Below are positions 23,109-32,047 of a stretch of DNA of 64,000 nt, in pieces. How positions within the stretch are numbered: position 1 is the stretch's first letter; every line of letters begins with the position of its first letter. The notes under the pieces are model-generated. The model saw only the letters and a program-made list of their open reading frames with translations. It was not told where the DNA came from and made no database searches. This DNA comes from a virus. Location of the stretch: positions 62,001 to 126,000 of IMG/VR virus record IMGVR_UViG_3300027782_000029; one strand, 5' to 3'. A program made the translations under genes and the position numbers.

Positions 23109-23500
23109 CTTTAATAAAAGTTACTCAAGAATATATTCATCATCAACAGTATGTAAATACTTCTATAGCATCTTGGAAAGATAAAGCTTCTTGTCTTTCT
23201 ACTTCTGAGATTGAAGATTTTTTTCATACTAAAGAATCTATACTGCGTTCACTTTCTAAGAGATACTGTCAAGGTTGCCCAGTTCAATTCTATTGCCTTT
23301 ACACTTCTTTGGTTAACCAAGAAGCTTATGGTCTTTGGGGTGGATTAACTCCAAAACAGAGAAAAACATATTTTAAATACATTTTAAATATAGCTGCACA
23401 ACAAGGCCTTAATACTAAAACTTGGTCTACACAATTAGACTTACTTATAAAAAAATATTCTAACACTGAAGAATTAATTTCTGTTATGAATCCATACTAA
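23105..23500 (+). CDS. WhiB-like transcription regulator (second copy)
   Basis: 131 residues, GTG start overlapping the upstream TGA (GTGA). SCLSTSEIEDFF with the first Cys near residue 31, CQGCPVQFYC (CxxCxxxxxC) and the turn YGLWGG, then basic TPKQRKTYFK: a complete Wbl [4Fe-4S] domain with a longer C-terminal extension than the 9521 copy. It probably directs the host RNA polymerase to phage promoters. It lies directly upstream of the ubiquitin-like cassette. Confidence 0.88.
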   Translation: MTLIKVTQEYIHHQQYVNTSIASWKDKASCLSTSEIEDFFHTKESILRSLSKRYCQGCPVQFYCLYTSLVNQEAYGLWGGLTPKQRKTYFKYILNIAAQQGLNTKTWSTQLDLLIKKYSNTEELISVMNPY

Positions 23501-23513
23501 TAAAAGGTAAATT

Positions 23514-23912
23514 ATGGACATATATCCTGAGAAGATACCATCTTCTTCCAAATCTTTAAATTCTTTTTATTTTAATCTTGACTCCTCAAAGCACGTCAAG
23601 AAAGAAATAGAAAACCACCTTAGCATACTCAATGATCGAATTGATAAAATTGTAGATCATTTTACTTTAGAGGATATGCCTGTTATTAAGTTCATTCTTA
23701 ATATCAGTGAGAATCGTGAAGATCTGAAAAAAGTTGGCAAAGCCTTAGACCGTGTTGCCGATCTTATTGAAGCTCGTAATGACCTTCTTCCCAAGCTTAA
23801 GATTATTGAACTTGCTGAAAAAGATCCCAATTGGTTTGCTTTAACCTTTGGAGATTTTTCTGTAAACTTAGATTTAGAATTAGATAATATATTAGGAGAC
23901 TTAGATGTCTGA
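23514..23912 (+). CDS. Hypothetical helical protein preceding the Ubl cassette
   Basis: 132 residues, charged, predicted long helices (KKEIENHLSILNDRIDKIVDHF). It overlaps the 611-aa gene by 8 nt. Not recognised; by position it may be an accessory of the cassette. Confidence 0.6.
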   Translation: MDIYPEKIPSSSKSLNSFYFNLDSSKHVKKEIENHLSILNDRIDKIVDHFTLEDMPVIKFILNISENREDLKKVGKALDRVADLIEARNDLLPKLKIIELAEKDPNWFALTFGDFSVNLDLELDNILGDLDV

Positions 23913-25740
23913 TACTTTTAACTACTCACTCGTTGCTACAGAGGAAGGTGCTTTCACTGTTCGTTCAACTGTTAAATCTTTTAACCTTGACCATGTCACA
24001 GATAAAGATATTGTATCTTTTTATAAAAACTTTTCACAGTATGCTTCTTTTGATACAGGCCTCATGCCTCTTGATGGGACTGGCGTTCTAGCCATTAGAA
24101 CAGCTGGCCCTCATACTCAAGTTGTTACCCAACATAAGCCTGGCATGTATCACCTTAACTGGGGTTCATACGAAGGTGACTCTAGTGCTAAAGCATACTA
24201 TGTTGCTCAGCCTTATCGAATTGTAGTTGGTGACTTTAAAAATGGTAACCTTCTTGGCGCAAAAATGTTTTATTCGCCAGTTCCAATTACCTCTCCTGAT
24301 AATCAACTCTATCATGTTAATCTTCCAAACATTAACTGCAAAGGTTACCGTGGCAATGCTGTAGGTTGGATATGCTTGTATCTTAAAGATGATTGGTCAG
24401 CCCTTCCTTTCAACGAAAAGATCAGTCGCTTTATTGAACGCTGCTCTGGTGTTGAAACATACAACGATGCCAATATGTCAGAAACTGACGGTGCTCGCTT
24501 TTATCAAAAAGCTGGCAAACCAGAATACTTCTGGGATCCATCTGTATGGCAAACTAGGTCAGCCGAAGATGGCTACAATTGGACTTTAGATTCTGATCTT
24601 TTAATTCCTGTTAAAGTAAAAGATATGGACGATCAAGGTCAACATGATGACAATGGAGTTCCATTAACTCTTGCTATGGCTATGCTTGGCAACTATCAAG
24701 CATACTATTCTGACGGTGAACACACCAAAATGTACAATAAGATTTCTCGTTCTGATATGGAACTTAAAAATTCTGAAATTGCTACTTTTATTAAAGCTTC
24801 TTTTGCTTCTGCTCCAGTAACATATACTCATCAGAACAAAGATAATCCTTATGATTTTACTATAGCCCATCGTGAACAAAATGGTTCTGCAACCCTTGAT
24901 ACTTCTAAGCTCTGGGTTGCTAATAATGAAGATGAGAGCGAAGATGAGAACACATGGATTTGCAACCATTGTGAGGAAATAATGACAGAAGAAGATCCTG
25001 TTTGGGATGCACACGATAACTCTCTTTGTCTTTACTGCTTAGAGAGTCACTATGTTCTTATTCCTTCTGTCGAAAAGTATTACAATCAAGAAGATGACAA
25101 CGTTGTATACATAGAGTCTACTGATTCTTGGTACCATACTGCTCACGATACAATCATTGAATGCTCTTCTTGTGATGATGAGTATGCAATGAGTGGCAAT
25201 GGGATCATGCAGCTTCATACTGTTCAAGCTAAATTCCATAGACTTCAAGACTTGTCTTTAGTTTGTCCAACTTGCTTTACTAAAGATATAGTACAAAATG
25301 AACTTGATACTGCTGAATGTCTTTCGTGTCATAAACTTGTTGTTACATCTACTGGATGGCAATCTGTTTATCCTACATTGAAGACAGTAGATATTAACAT
25401 TGATGATCCAAATAACTCTACTTCAGAATATGTTTCATTCTGCGATTCTTGTGCTCCTAACTTCTTTGTTTGCCCTTGTGGCTTAATTAAAGATAAAGCA
25501 CAAACCCAATTTGGTTCTTGCACTCCTACTCCAATTGATTCATTTGATGATTCTGTTTCCTTAGCCGTTACAGCTTGCTGTGGTGGCTGCTTAGGAAATG
25601 TAACTGAAAATAGCGGTGGAATGATGGTTGCACACTTTGAGCCTAATATTCCAGCTTTTGTTGAAATAGTTGCAAAACACAAACTTTATCCTGGCATTAA
25701 TTCTATTAATGTCCAACCACTTGGCGATGATCCCTTTTAA
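23905..25740 (+). CDS. E2-like (PRTRC-B-like) protein fused to multiple zinc fingers
   Basis: 611 residues. The N-terminal ~200 residues show a pattern shared with the genes at 32583 and 33751: an aromatic-Pro strand (AQPYRIVV), a KMFYSP strand, then P-x-IN and a conserved Cys after a Gly-rich turn (GWIC, about residue 157). This is the signature I associate with PRTRC system protein B / prokaryotic E2-like folds. From about residue 350 there are repeated treble-clef-type cysteine pairs: CNHC...CLYC, CSSC, CPTC, CLSC, CDSC, CPCG, CCGGC. These resemble RING/LIM-like zinc modules. Directly upstream of JAB, E1 and Ubl genes, it could combine conjugating and ligase-like roles. That function is inference; the zinc fingers are plain in the sequence. 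Confidence 0.6.
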   Translation: MSDTFNYSLVATEEGAFTVRSTVKSFNLDHVTDKDIVSFYKNFSQYASFDTGLMPLDGTGVLAIRTAGPHTQVVTQHKPGMYHLNWGSYEGDSSAKAYYVAQPYRIVVGDFKNGNLLGAKMFYSPVPITSPDNQLYHVNLPNINCKGYRGNAVGWICLYLKDDWSALPFNEKISRFIERCSGVETYNDANMSETDGARFYQKAGKPEYFWDPSVWQTRSAEDGYNWTLDSDLLIPVKVKDMDDQGQHDDNGVPLTLAMAMLGNYQAYYSDGEHTKMYNKISRSDMELKNSEIATFIKASFASAPVTYTHQNKDNPYDFTIAHREQNGSATLDTSKLWVANNEDESEDENTWICNHCEEIMTEEDPVWDAHDNSLCLYCLESHYVLIPSVEKYYNQEDDNVVYIESTDSWYHTAHDTIIECSSCDDEYAMSGNGIMQLHTVQAKFHRLQDLSLVCPTCFTKDIVQNELDTAECLSCHKLVVTSTGWQSVYPTLKTVDINIDDPNNSTSEYVSFCDSCAPNFFVCPCGLIKDKAQTQFGSCTPTPIDSFDDSVSLAVTACCGGCLGNVTENSGGMMVAHFEPNIPAFVEIVAKHKLYPGINSINVQPLGDDPF

Positions 25741-25781
25741 TTCAATACAAAACACTGAACCCAAATATATCGGAGATATTA

Positions 25782-27410
25782 ATGGACACTGAAAATATAA
25801 CATACATGGATGTTAAGTTAGAAGATCTAACTTACTTCTGGACTAAATCTGGAGTCCCCTGCTTCATGGCTAACAGGGAAAACATTGAGGAAGAAATTGA
25901 ATTCCTCGGATTCAATATTTATTATCTCATATGTAACGTTGCAGAAAGTCGCAAGGTCGAGCACAAGGCTAAAACTAATCCTTACGTTGCACCTTGGACC
26001 GAAACTGTTACTGACTACAATAGCAGCATTGTAAAAGTTGTTAATAACTTTGTTGGTCGTTCTGTAAGCGTAGTTGAAAACGAAGACATTTACGACTTTG
26101 AAGCAGTTCGTGTTGAGGCAGAGTATTCTCTTCCTCCAATTCCTAAAGTAATTATAGATAAGCTTGATGAGTTCTTCCGACTTGTCGATGCTCAGCACGG
26201 TACTGAATCTATTGTTCTATTGACCTTTGATCCAAACTTTGAAGGCACTTCTCAAGGTTGGGGAGTCCTAGTCCCTGAGCAAACTAATACTTCAGTTCAC
26301 TGTAAGTATGAAGCCGATAGCATTGTAGATCAGAAGCCAGATCATGTACTCATTGTTGGCTCTGTCCATAGTCATCCTAAGATGGCAGCATATGCCTCTG
26401 GGACCGACCATGCTGACCAAGCAGACTTTGATGGTGTCCATATAACCTATGGTTGGCAATCTTCTGTTAACAACGGCGCAACTCAGTATCACATCGAGCT
26501 TCAGATGGCTGGAACAGCCTATACTCTTAAGCCTGAAGATGTTTTTGAATCGTTCACAATAACCAAAGACCCTGATCCAGAGGTTGTTGCTTGGACTGAT
26601 AAAGTAAAAAAAGTACTCCCCCCTATAGCGGGGGGTTCGGTTACTCAGGTGGCACAGTCTACGCCACTCCAGCCAGCAACTCAACAGCGGGTCTATACGC
26701 CAGCTGGTACGATTAAGGGAGACTCTCGGCTTCAGGAGCTTCCTGAACTAAAAGACGTTGATCCGTACATTATTATAGCTGAAGTTGATTATTCTGATAA
26801 AGATGCAGAATGTTTATCCTGTTCTTATCCTTTTACTCTTGCTGAAATGCTTGTTAATATTTGTCCTAATTGCGACATTCTAATGTGCGATCTTCAATCT
26901 TCTTATTCAGAAATATTGATGTCTGGTGCTCGATATCTTCGTGAACGCAAAAAAGATCCAAATGTTAATTATTATCTTTGGATTAAAAATGATAACAGTG
27001 AAGACGCTCTTTTGCGCATAGCTGATAAGTCTGATGATTATATTCCCAATTTAATTACTGATTCTCAAATTGAAATTGAAGAGCTTGATAATTTTTATTA
27101 TCAGGGATTTGACGAAGGATTTACAGTTTGCTGTAATATTCCTGTAGAAGATGCATATAGGTGCATCTGTCTTAACACTGTCCTTTACTCTGATGTTATG
27201 GATTTTGATCAGGCTCATCCATATGATGTCTATGACAGAAATGCTGGATGTCTTAATTGTGAATATTATTATTCAAAGAGTTGTGAGCCATACTTTAAGT
27301 CTATCTTAGAGTTTGCCTCTACAAAAACACCAATTCAAAATCCCATTAAAGAATGTAAAGATTTTTCACCATTCTCTAACATAGCATACGAAGGTTCATA
27401 TTATGAGTAA
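25782..27410 (+). CDS. JAB/JAMM metallopeptidase with C-terminal zinc domain
   Basis: 542 residues. Around residues 120-215: a candidate Glu in GTESIVLL, then the JAMM signature VGSVHSHPKM...SGTDHADQAD (H-x-H-x7-S-x2-D), which binds catalytic zinc. JAMM enzymes cleave ubiquitin-type isopeptide bonds; in PRTRC and related operons the JAB protein is protein A. A Gln/Pro/Thr-rich linker (about 275-310) is followed by CLSC, CPNC, CCN, CIC, CLNC and C-terminal cysteines, probably a second metal-binding module. It overlaps the E1 gene by 8 nt, giving tight coupling. Expected role: processing or removing the Ubl at 28163. Confidence 0.8.
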   Translation: MDTENITYMDVKLEDLTYFWTKSGVPCFMANRENIEEEIEFLGFNIYYLICNVAESRKVEHKAKTNPYVAPWTETVTDYNSSIVKVVNNFVGRSVSVVENEDIYDFEAVRVEAEYSLPPIPKVIIDKLDEFFRLVDAQHGTESIVLLTFDPNFEGTSQGWGVLVPEQTNTSVHCKYEADSIVDQKPDHVLIVGSVHSHPKMAAYASGTDHADQADFDGVHITYGWQSSVNNGATQYHIELQMAGTAYTLKPEDVFESFTITKDPDPEVVAWTDKVKKVLPPIAGGSVTQVAQSTPLQPATQQRVYTPAGTIKGDSRLQELPELKDVDPYIIIAEVDYSDKDAECLSCSYPFTLAEMLVNICPNCDILMCDLQSSYSEILMSGARYLRERKKDPNVNYYLWIKNDNSEDALLRIADKSDDYIPNLITDSQIEIEELDNFYYQGFDEGFTVCCNIPVEDAYRCICLNTVLYSDVMDFDQAHPYDVYDRNAGCLNCEYYYSKSCEPYFKSILEFASTKTPIQNPIKECKDFSPFSNIAYEGSYYE

Positions 27411-28149
27411 TCCTAAAAGAGTTGTAATGGTCGGTGCTGGTGGTATCGGCACTTGGCTTGCATCAGGAGTCGTTAGACTTCTTGAGTGGAAGTTTCCTGG
27501 TTCTGCTTTGATCATCGTTGATGGTGATCACTATGAAGCTAAGAACCTTGAACGTCAAGACTTTAGTCAGATGGGCAATAAAGCTTCTGTTAAAGCTTTA
27601 GAGCTTTCTAAACAGTTTAGTAGCACTATGATCATTCCAATCCCTAAGTGGGTTGTTTCTGATGATCATCCTGATGTTGATGAAGAAGCTGGCAAAATTA
27701 AAGCTTCTCAGTTAATTACTGAAGGTGACATAGTCCTTGCTGTTGTTGATAACTTCTCTGCTCGTAAAATTCTTTTCGATGCAGCCTCAAAGCTCGACAA
27801 CGTAGATGTTTTTACTGGTGGTAATGACGATAACCTATTTGGTAGTCTTTATCATTATCAGCGTCGCAATGGACAAGATGTCACTGCACATCCAGTAGAG
27901 ACACATCCTGAATACCAGAACCCACCTGATCGTAATCCTGGCGAGATGTCTTGCCAAGAACGCGCAGAGGTCGAAGGTGGAACTCAAATCTTAGCAACTA
28001 ATATGGCAGTTGCTGCATTTATTCTTGGTCGGATCCAGCACACGCTTGTTTCCAATCAAAATCCTGAACAATCAGAGATCTACTTTGATCTTGGATTGGG
28101 CATGGCTCAACCATACAACCGTATGGTCAACACATTAATATCAATATAG
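27403..28149 (+). CDS. ThiF/E1-like Ubl-activating enzyme (PRTRC ThiF-like)
   Basis: 248 residues. Adenylation fold: GAGGIGTWLAS (about residue 11), the DGDHYEAKNLERQDF segment carrying the acidic and N-L-x-R-Q residues that bind ATP, GNKAS-KA, and VVDN as Mg site. The catalytic Cys candidate is in GEMSCQERA (about residue 184). The lineage is the stand-alone PRTRC-type E1. It would adenylate the C-terminal Gly of the 83-residue ubiquitin-fold protein encoded 13 bp downstream and pass it to an E2-like Cys. Contains an in-frame CGGA near its end (28030) read as Arg. Confidence 0.85.
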   Translation: MSNPKRVVMVGAGGIGTWLASGVVRLLEWKFPGSALIIVDGDHYEAKNLERQDFSQMGNKASVKALELSKQFSSTMIIPIPKWVVSDDHPDVDEEAGKIKASQLITEGDIVLAVVDNFSARKILFDAASKLDNVDVFTGGNDDNLFGSLYHYQRRNGQDVTAHPVETHPEYQNPPDRNPGEMSCQERAEVEGGTQILATNMAVAAFILGRIQHTLVSNQNPEQSEIYFDLGLGMAQPYNRMVNTLISI

Positions 28150-28162
28150 ACGGAGAAGTAAA

Positions 28163-28414
28163 ATGGAACTTACATCTAACCAAAATAACCCACAATCATC
28201 AAGTAGCGTAGCTAACGTTCGTTACGGAGTTTATAATCAGCCAGCTCCAGTTTCTGGTAAAACAGTTGCTGAAGTACGTGAGCAGTTCAGCAAGCTCTGG
28301 GGCATCAGCTCTGACGCAATTGCTTACAAGGGCAAAGACAAGCTTGACGAAAGCTATGTCATTCAAGCTAACGACAATGTTGAATTTCATCGCCGTGCTG
28401 GCGAAAAGGGCTAA
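28163..28414 (+). CDS. Ubiquitin-like protein of PRTRC protein C type
   Basis: 83 residues. It resembles PRTRC protein C: NVRYGVYNQPAPVSG (first beta-hairpin), SGKTVAEVREQFSKLWG (helix), a DESYVIQANDNVEFHRRAG tail and a final Gly (…RAGEKG). In the family this is a beta-grasp, ubiquitin-fold modifier with a conserved R-R/A-x-x-K-G end. RBS CGGAGAAG. Position between E1 and an AAA+ ATPase supports a modifier role. The single C-terminal Gly instead of GlyGly is usual for this family as I remember it. Conjugation targets are unknown. Confidence 0.75.
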   Translation: MELTSNQNNPQSSSSVANVRYGVYNQPAPVSGKTVAEVREQFSKLWGISSDAIAYKGKDKLDESYVIQANDNVEFHRRAGEKG

Positions 28415-28425
28415 TTTATTTAGTA

Positions 28426-28490
28426 CCCCACAAGATCGTGGGGGAGATTTTGAGCTAAAATTCATACTCTCCCCCACAACATTGTCTTTT
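28426..28490 (+). terminator. Attenuator-like pair of mutually exclusive hairpins
   Basis: CCCCAC (28426-28431) can pair with GTGGGG (28438-28443). Alternatively GTGGGGGAGA (28438-28447) pairs perfectly with TCTCCCCCAC (28468-28477), followed by TTGTCTTTTTT, a good terminator. The two folds share the G-run. It lies between the Ubl gene and the AAA+ gene, so it could set their ratio. Confidence 0.65.
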
Positions 28491-28536
28491 TTATAAAGGC
28501 TATAGATTATTTTATAATTATATAAACGGAGCAAAA

Positions 28537-30141
28537 GTGCTTTTTCAGCAAATACAATTGGGCATTCCAGCGATATGGGTTAAGACTACTGACCCGTATC
28601 GCCTAGAAGAAAATATTACTTCTTATGCCAAAAGAGAATACTTTACTATTAATCACGAAGGCTTCTCTAAGTACGTAGACGGCAAATGGAAACCAATTCT
28701 TGTTTCTATTGATCATCCAGAAATTCCAGGTGAGAAGATAGTTAAAACTACTTCTGACCTTAGTCTTTCTTTTGACTATATGTTAAACTCAGAAGAAACT
28801 AAAAACAAATCTAAAACATTTATCCATCATCTTGTTGGAGACCCTGCTGAATTTTCTGTTCAGTTTGCAGGATTGATTTCTTCATTACATTCTCAATATC
28901 GTTCTTCTTTTAAGAATGATGATCTTAACTCAATGCCTCTTCAAATGATTGTATTGTCTGCTGCTCCAGTCCCTGAGCCTATTGCACACATGTTCTATGT
29001 TCACGAAGATCTTTATCCTACTATTCATGAGCTTCATGAAATACTTCATCACATACATGTTTCTACTAATGGCGAAGTTATTGATTCTGCAAAAGCTAAA
29101 GAGATTGCTAATGCTGGCCTTGGATTGAGTGAATCTAAATTCATTAATTTGTGTCTTATGTCTATTCTTGATAAAGGCACTATTGATTCTGCTTATGTTT
29201 ACGAAGCTAAAATGCTTAATGTTAAAAAGAATGGTATTCTTGAGATCATTAAGCCTAAGATTACGTTTGACCAAATTGGTGGTCTTGACAATATTAAAAC
29301 TGTTATTATGCGTAATCTTTATTTTTGGAACAATCCCCAAGAAGCCGAAAAGTTTGGCATTCAACCTATTCGTCGTATGCTAACTGTTGGCATACCTGGC
29401 ACTGGCAAGTCTGCTATATGCGAGGCTACTGCTAGTGCTCTTGGCTTAGACCTAGCTCGCACTGGCGTGAGTCAAGTAATGAATTCATTCATTGGTCAGT
29501 CAGAGCAAAACATGCGTGCAGTCTTTCAACAAATTAAAGTTATGGCTCCACTTTGTGTTTGGATTGACGAGTTTGGTCGTGACATGTCTGGTGGTCAAAG
29601 CTCATCTCACGTAGACGGTGGTACTACCGATCGTGTTCATGGTGAGTTTCTTACGGGCCTTCAAGAGCTTCCTAACGATGTATTCTTAATGTGTGCTGCT
29701 AATCAGCTGAACCACCTTAAGCCAGAGATGCTTCGTGCAGAACGATTTGATAAAATATTCTTTGTTGGTCTACCCTCTATTGAAGAGCGTGTAGAGATTA
29801 TTAAAATTTATCTTCCTGAAGATGGATTTAACTATGATGCTATAGCAGAAGCTACCAAGTATTTTACTGGTGCTGAGATTAAATCTTTAGTTAAAGAAGT
29901 TAAATTTAATATTGTTTCTGCAGAACACCGTCAGTTGAATACTTCTGACGTGATAAAGGCTGCTCCTCATATGCGTAATATTCTTTGGAATAAAGAACGT
30001 GATATGATTAAAGACCTTTATCGCTATGCATATGAGAACTGGGACTGGGCTTCCAGTTTCCAGTATAATGAAATAGATGATATACTATCTACACAAACTA
30101 AAACTAAAGCTAAATCTGACTCCTGGTCAATTAAAGGATAG
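28537..30141 (+). CDS. Ycf46-like AAA+ ATPase of the Ubl cassette
   Basis: 534 residues, GTG start with RBS CGGAGC. The N-terminal ~220 residues begin with a strand IPAIWVKTTDP that matches the start of Ycf46-type ATPases, which have a degenerate N-terminal AAA module. The active AAA+ module has Walker A GIPGTGKSA (about residue 286), Walker B VWIDEFGRD (about residue 344), sensor-1 CAANQ and Arg-finger RAERFDK. Such ATPases unfold or remodel proteins. No HbYX proteasome-docking motif is seen at the C-terminus (ends SIKG). Within a Ubl operon it is the obvious candidate for a segregase acting on tagged proteins. Confidence 0.85.
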   Translation: MLFQQIQLGIPAIWVKTTDPYRLEENITSYAKREYFTINHEGFSKYVDGKWKPILVSIDHPEIPGEKIVKTTSDLSLSFDYMLNSEETKNKSKTFIHHLVGDPAEFSVQFAGLISSLHSQYRSSFKNDDLNSMPLQMIVLSAAPVPEPIAHMFYVHEDLYPTIHELHEILHHIHVSTNGEVIDSAKAKEIANAGLGLSESKFINLCLMSILDKGTIDSAYVYEAKMLNVKKNGILEIIKPKITFDQIGGLDNIKTVIMRNLYFWNNPQEAEKFGIQPIRRMLTVGIPGTGKSAICEATASALGLDLARTGVSQVMNSFIGQSEQNMRAVFQQIKVMAPLCVWIDEFGRDMSGGQSSSHVDGGTTDRVHGEFLTGLQELPNDVFLMCAANQLNHLKPEMLRAERFDKIFFVGLPSIEERVEIIKIYLPEDGFNYDAIAEATKYFTGAEIKSLVKEVKFNIVSAEHRQLNTSDVIKAAPHMRNILWNKERDMIKDLYRYAYENWDWASSFQYNEIDDILSTQTKTKAKSDSWSIKG

Positions 30142-30770
30142 TGCACATGGACATTCACACAAGTATAGATGAAATGATTGAGAACCTTGGTTCTGAAAAT
30201 GAAGTTTCTGATGACAAGCCAAAGTATAACAATACACTTTACAAAAAATGGTTTAAATCAAAAAGCCAAAGTGGCTTTGTATCCATTCGTCCCTGGTTTC
30301 AGGGAATGAAGTTTAATGTTGATATTGGCAAGACTTCCCCTGCTGGCAAACTTGAAAGTAGCACCAACTGTTTCGTAGATGCAGTTGATTTTGCTGCCTA
30401 CCTACGTTCAATTTCTAACGGTACTGCAGTTGTTAACTTTCCTGCTAATGAACGCCTTGGCATTCCAACTCCAGAATCATTTGTTTCTTATGGAGGAGCT
30501 ACTGTTAACAATCAAGTAATCAGTAGAATCTTTAAGGTTCAATACTGGCAGTCTGGTGACAATATTGATACCTCTGCTTTCAACTGGAAGGTTGGCCATT
30601 TCAAGGCTCGCAAATCTGACAGTGGTGCTTTTATTCCTGATATGAAATCACCTCTATCTGTTGATTCTATTAAAGTTACTCGTCAGGACATTGTAAGCAT
30701 TTCTTATCTTCTTGATCTTTCTTTGAACTCTTACACTGTCAACAATACAGATTGGTATGACGCGCAATGA
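30141..30770 (+). CDS. Hypothetical protein of the Ubl region
   Basis: 209 residues; GTG at 30141 overlaps the upstream TAG, and an ATG at 30147 is the alternative start. An acidic N-terminus (~35 residues) is followed by a strand-rich domain with RPWFQGMKFNVDIG. No known motif. It could be a single-stranded nucleic-acid-binding barrel, but I cannot support that. Overlaps the next gene by 4 nt. Confidence 0.6.
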   Translation: MHMDIHTSIDEMIENLGSENEVSDDKPKYNNTLYKKWFKSKSQSGFVSIRPWFQGMKFNVDIGKTSPAGKLESSTNCFVDAVDFAAYLRSISNGTAVVNFPANERLGIPTPESFVSYGGATVNNQVISRIFKVQYWQSGDNIDTSAFNWKVGHFKARKSDSGAFIPDMKSPLSVDSIKVTRQDIVSISYLLDLSLNSYTVNNTDWYDAQ

Positions 30771-31171
30771 CCGAGATAAATGACCAGCCTAATCCAGACG
30801 ATCTATTTCTATTTGGAGACATAACTGACTTTGACATGTTTAAATCACAAGTTCAGACTCTTATCATAGCTCTTTCAAATGAAGTTGATAAGCGTCTTGC
30901 TGAAAAAGATAAAAGAATAGAAAAACTAGAAGAACAATTTGCTTTAATATTTGCAGGTTATGCCGAACAAGCTTCTGTCATAGAAAACCTTCTCTTAACT
31001 ATCTTTACTGATAGTCCTGAAAAAGAAAAATTGTTCAGAGAAAATCTTGCTGATTCCCGTAAGCAGTTCTTAAATTTACTAAAAGAAGGTGCTGAAGATG
31101 TATTGGCTGGAGAAGATCCACAACTTGCCGCAACCATTAAAAACGTGGTTGATCAAAAGTTATCTGAGTGA
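30767..31171 (+). CDS. Hypothetical coiled-coil protein
   Basis: 134 residues. The central segment VDKRLAEKDKRIEKLEEQF is a clear heptad coiled coil. Both termini are acidic. ATGA overlap with the preceding gene. Possibly an adaptor; not recognised. Confidence 0.65.
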   Translation: MTEINDQPNPDDLFLFGDITDFDMFKSQVQTLIIALSNEVDKRLAEKDKRIEKLEEQFALIFAGYAEQASVIENLLLTIFTDSPEKEKLFRENLADSRKQFLNLLKEGAEDVLAGEDPQLAATIKNVVDQKLSE

Positions 31172-31373
31172 ACCTGTAAATAATTCTTCTCTACTTATTG
31201 TAGACCCTGAGCATTACGCTTTAATTAATAATACTTATTATCTTTCTAAGATATACCCTATAGCTAAACAAGTTTATCCAGAGATAATCTCTTTGCATAT
31301 TTCTTGTTTGCCTATTTCTGAATCTCTCAGAACTAAGGTTATTTCTTTTGAATCACTTTTAACGGAGAACTAA
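31098..31373 (+). CDS. Hypothetical small protein overlapping its neighbour
   Basis: 91 residues from the ATG at 31098, chosen because AGAAGG lies 8 bp upstream; this gives a 74-nt out-of-frame overlap with the preceding gene. A TTG at 31149 would shorten the overlap. Stop and next ATG overlap (TAATG). Not recognised. Confidence 0.5.
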   Translation: MYWLEKIHNLPQPLKTWLIKSYLSEPVNNSSLLIVDPEHYALINNTYYLSKIYPIAKQVYPEIISLHISCLPISESLRTKVISFESLLTEN

Positions 31374-32041
31374 TGATACTTTTATCTGATATATCTGAGC
31401 CACAAGCTTTTAACCAAAATATTGTTCAAGCATTTGAAAGTATGAGCGACAAGCTTTACTTGCTTAATCCATTGTTTGGTCATTATCTTCGCACAAAACA
31501 ATATCCTGCTTTGCGGGCTTTTGTAAGTGAAATACCTATAAATTATTTTTCTGTTTCATTTATACAATCAGCTCTTTCTTCCCTTAGCTCTTCTGATATA
31601 GCTCTTGCTAAAGAGCATGCTACTTCTATTGCCGAAGGAATGGACGAACATGTTTATATATATGTTGGTTCTAAGATTTCTTTTAGGAATGAGTTCTTTA
31701 CTGAATATACTCCCAGTGCTTATTCAGCTATCTTTTCTTACTTGATTGCTAACAACTTAATAAGGACAATTGGGCCGGGTCAAAGCTCTGCTATTTTGAT
31801 TTCTTCTTCTGTATTTTCTAAAGAATTGTTTTTACCTACAGAAGTTTTTGCTGATCTTTCTAGTGAAAACTATTTAAATTCTTTTAACTCTTTACTTTCT
31901 AACTACTCACTTATTCAAAACGATAACGCTTTTTTAGCATCTATAGTTGAAAAACGTGACCAACAAATACTTGAACTTTACACTATAATAAAACAACTTG
32001 AAGATAAAAACTACGTCACTTCACAGATGACCTGGAGATAA
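31373..32041 (+). CDS. Hypothetical protein of the Ubl region
   Basis: 222 residues, Ser/Leu-rich, soluble, predicted mainly helical with a C-terminal coiled segment (EKRDQQILELYTIIKQLED). Coupled by TAATG. No family recognised. Confidence 0.6.
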   Translation: MILLSDISEPQAFNQNIVQAFESMSDKLYLLNPLFGHYLRTKQYPALRAFVSEIPINYFSVSFIQSALSSLSSSDIALAKEHATSIAEGMDEHVYIYVGSKISFRNEFFTEYTPSAYSAIFSYLIANNLIRTIGPGQSSAILISSSVFSKELFLPTEVFADLSSENYLNSFNSLLSNYSLIQNDNAFLASIVEKRDQQILELYTIIKQLEDKNYVTSQMTWR

Positions 32042-32047
32042 AATATA

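Noticed and set aside
28930-29364. Minus-strand 144-residue ORF inside the AAA+ gene
   Set aside because: Shadow of the well-supported AAA+ coding frame; low-complexity composition and no RBS.
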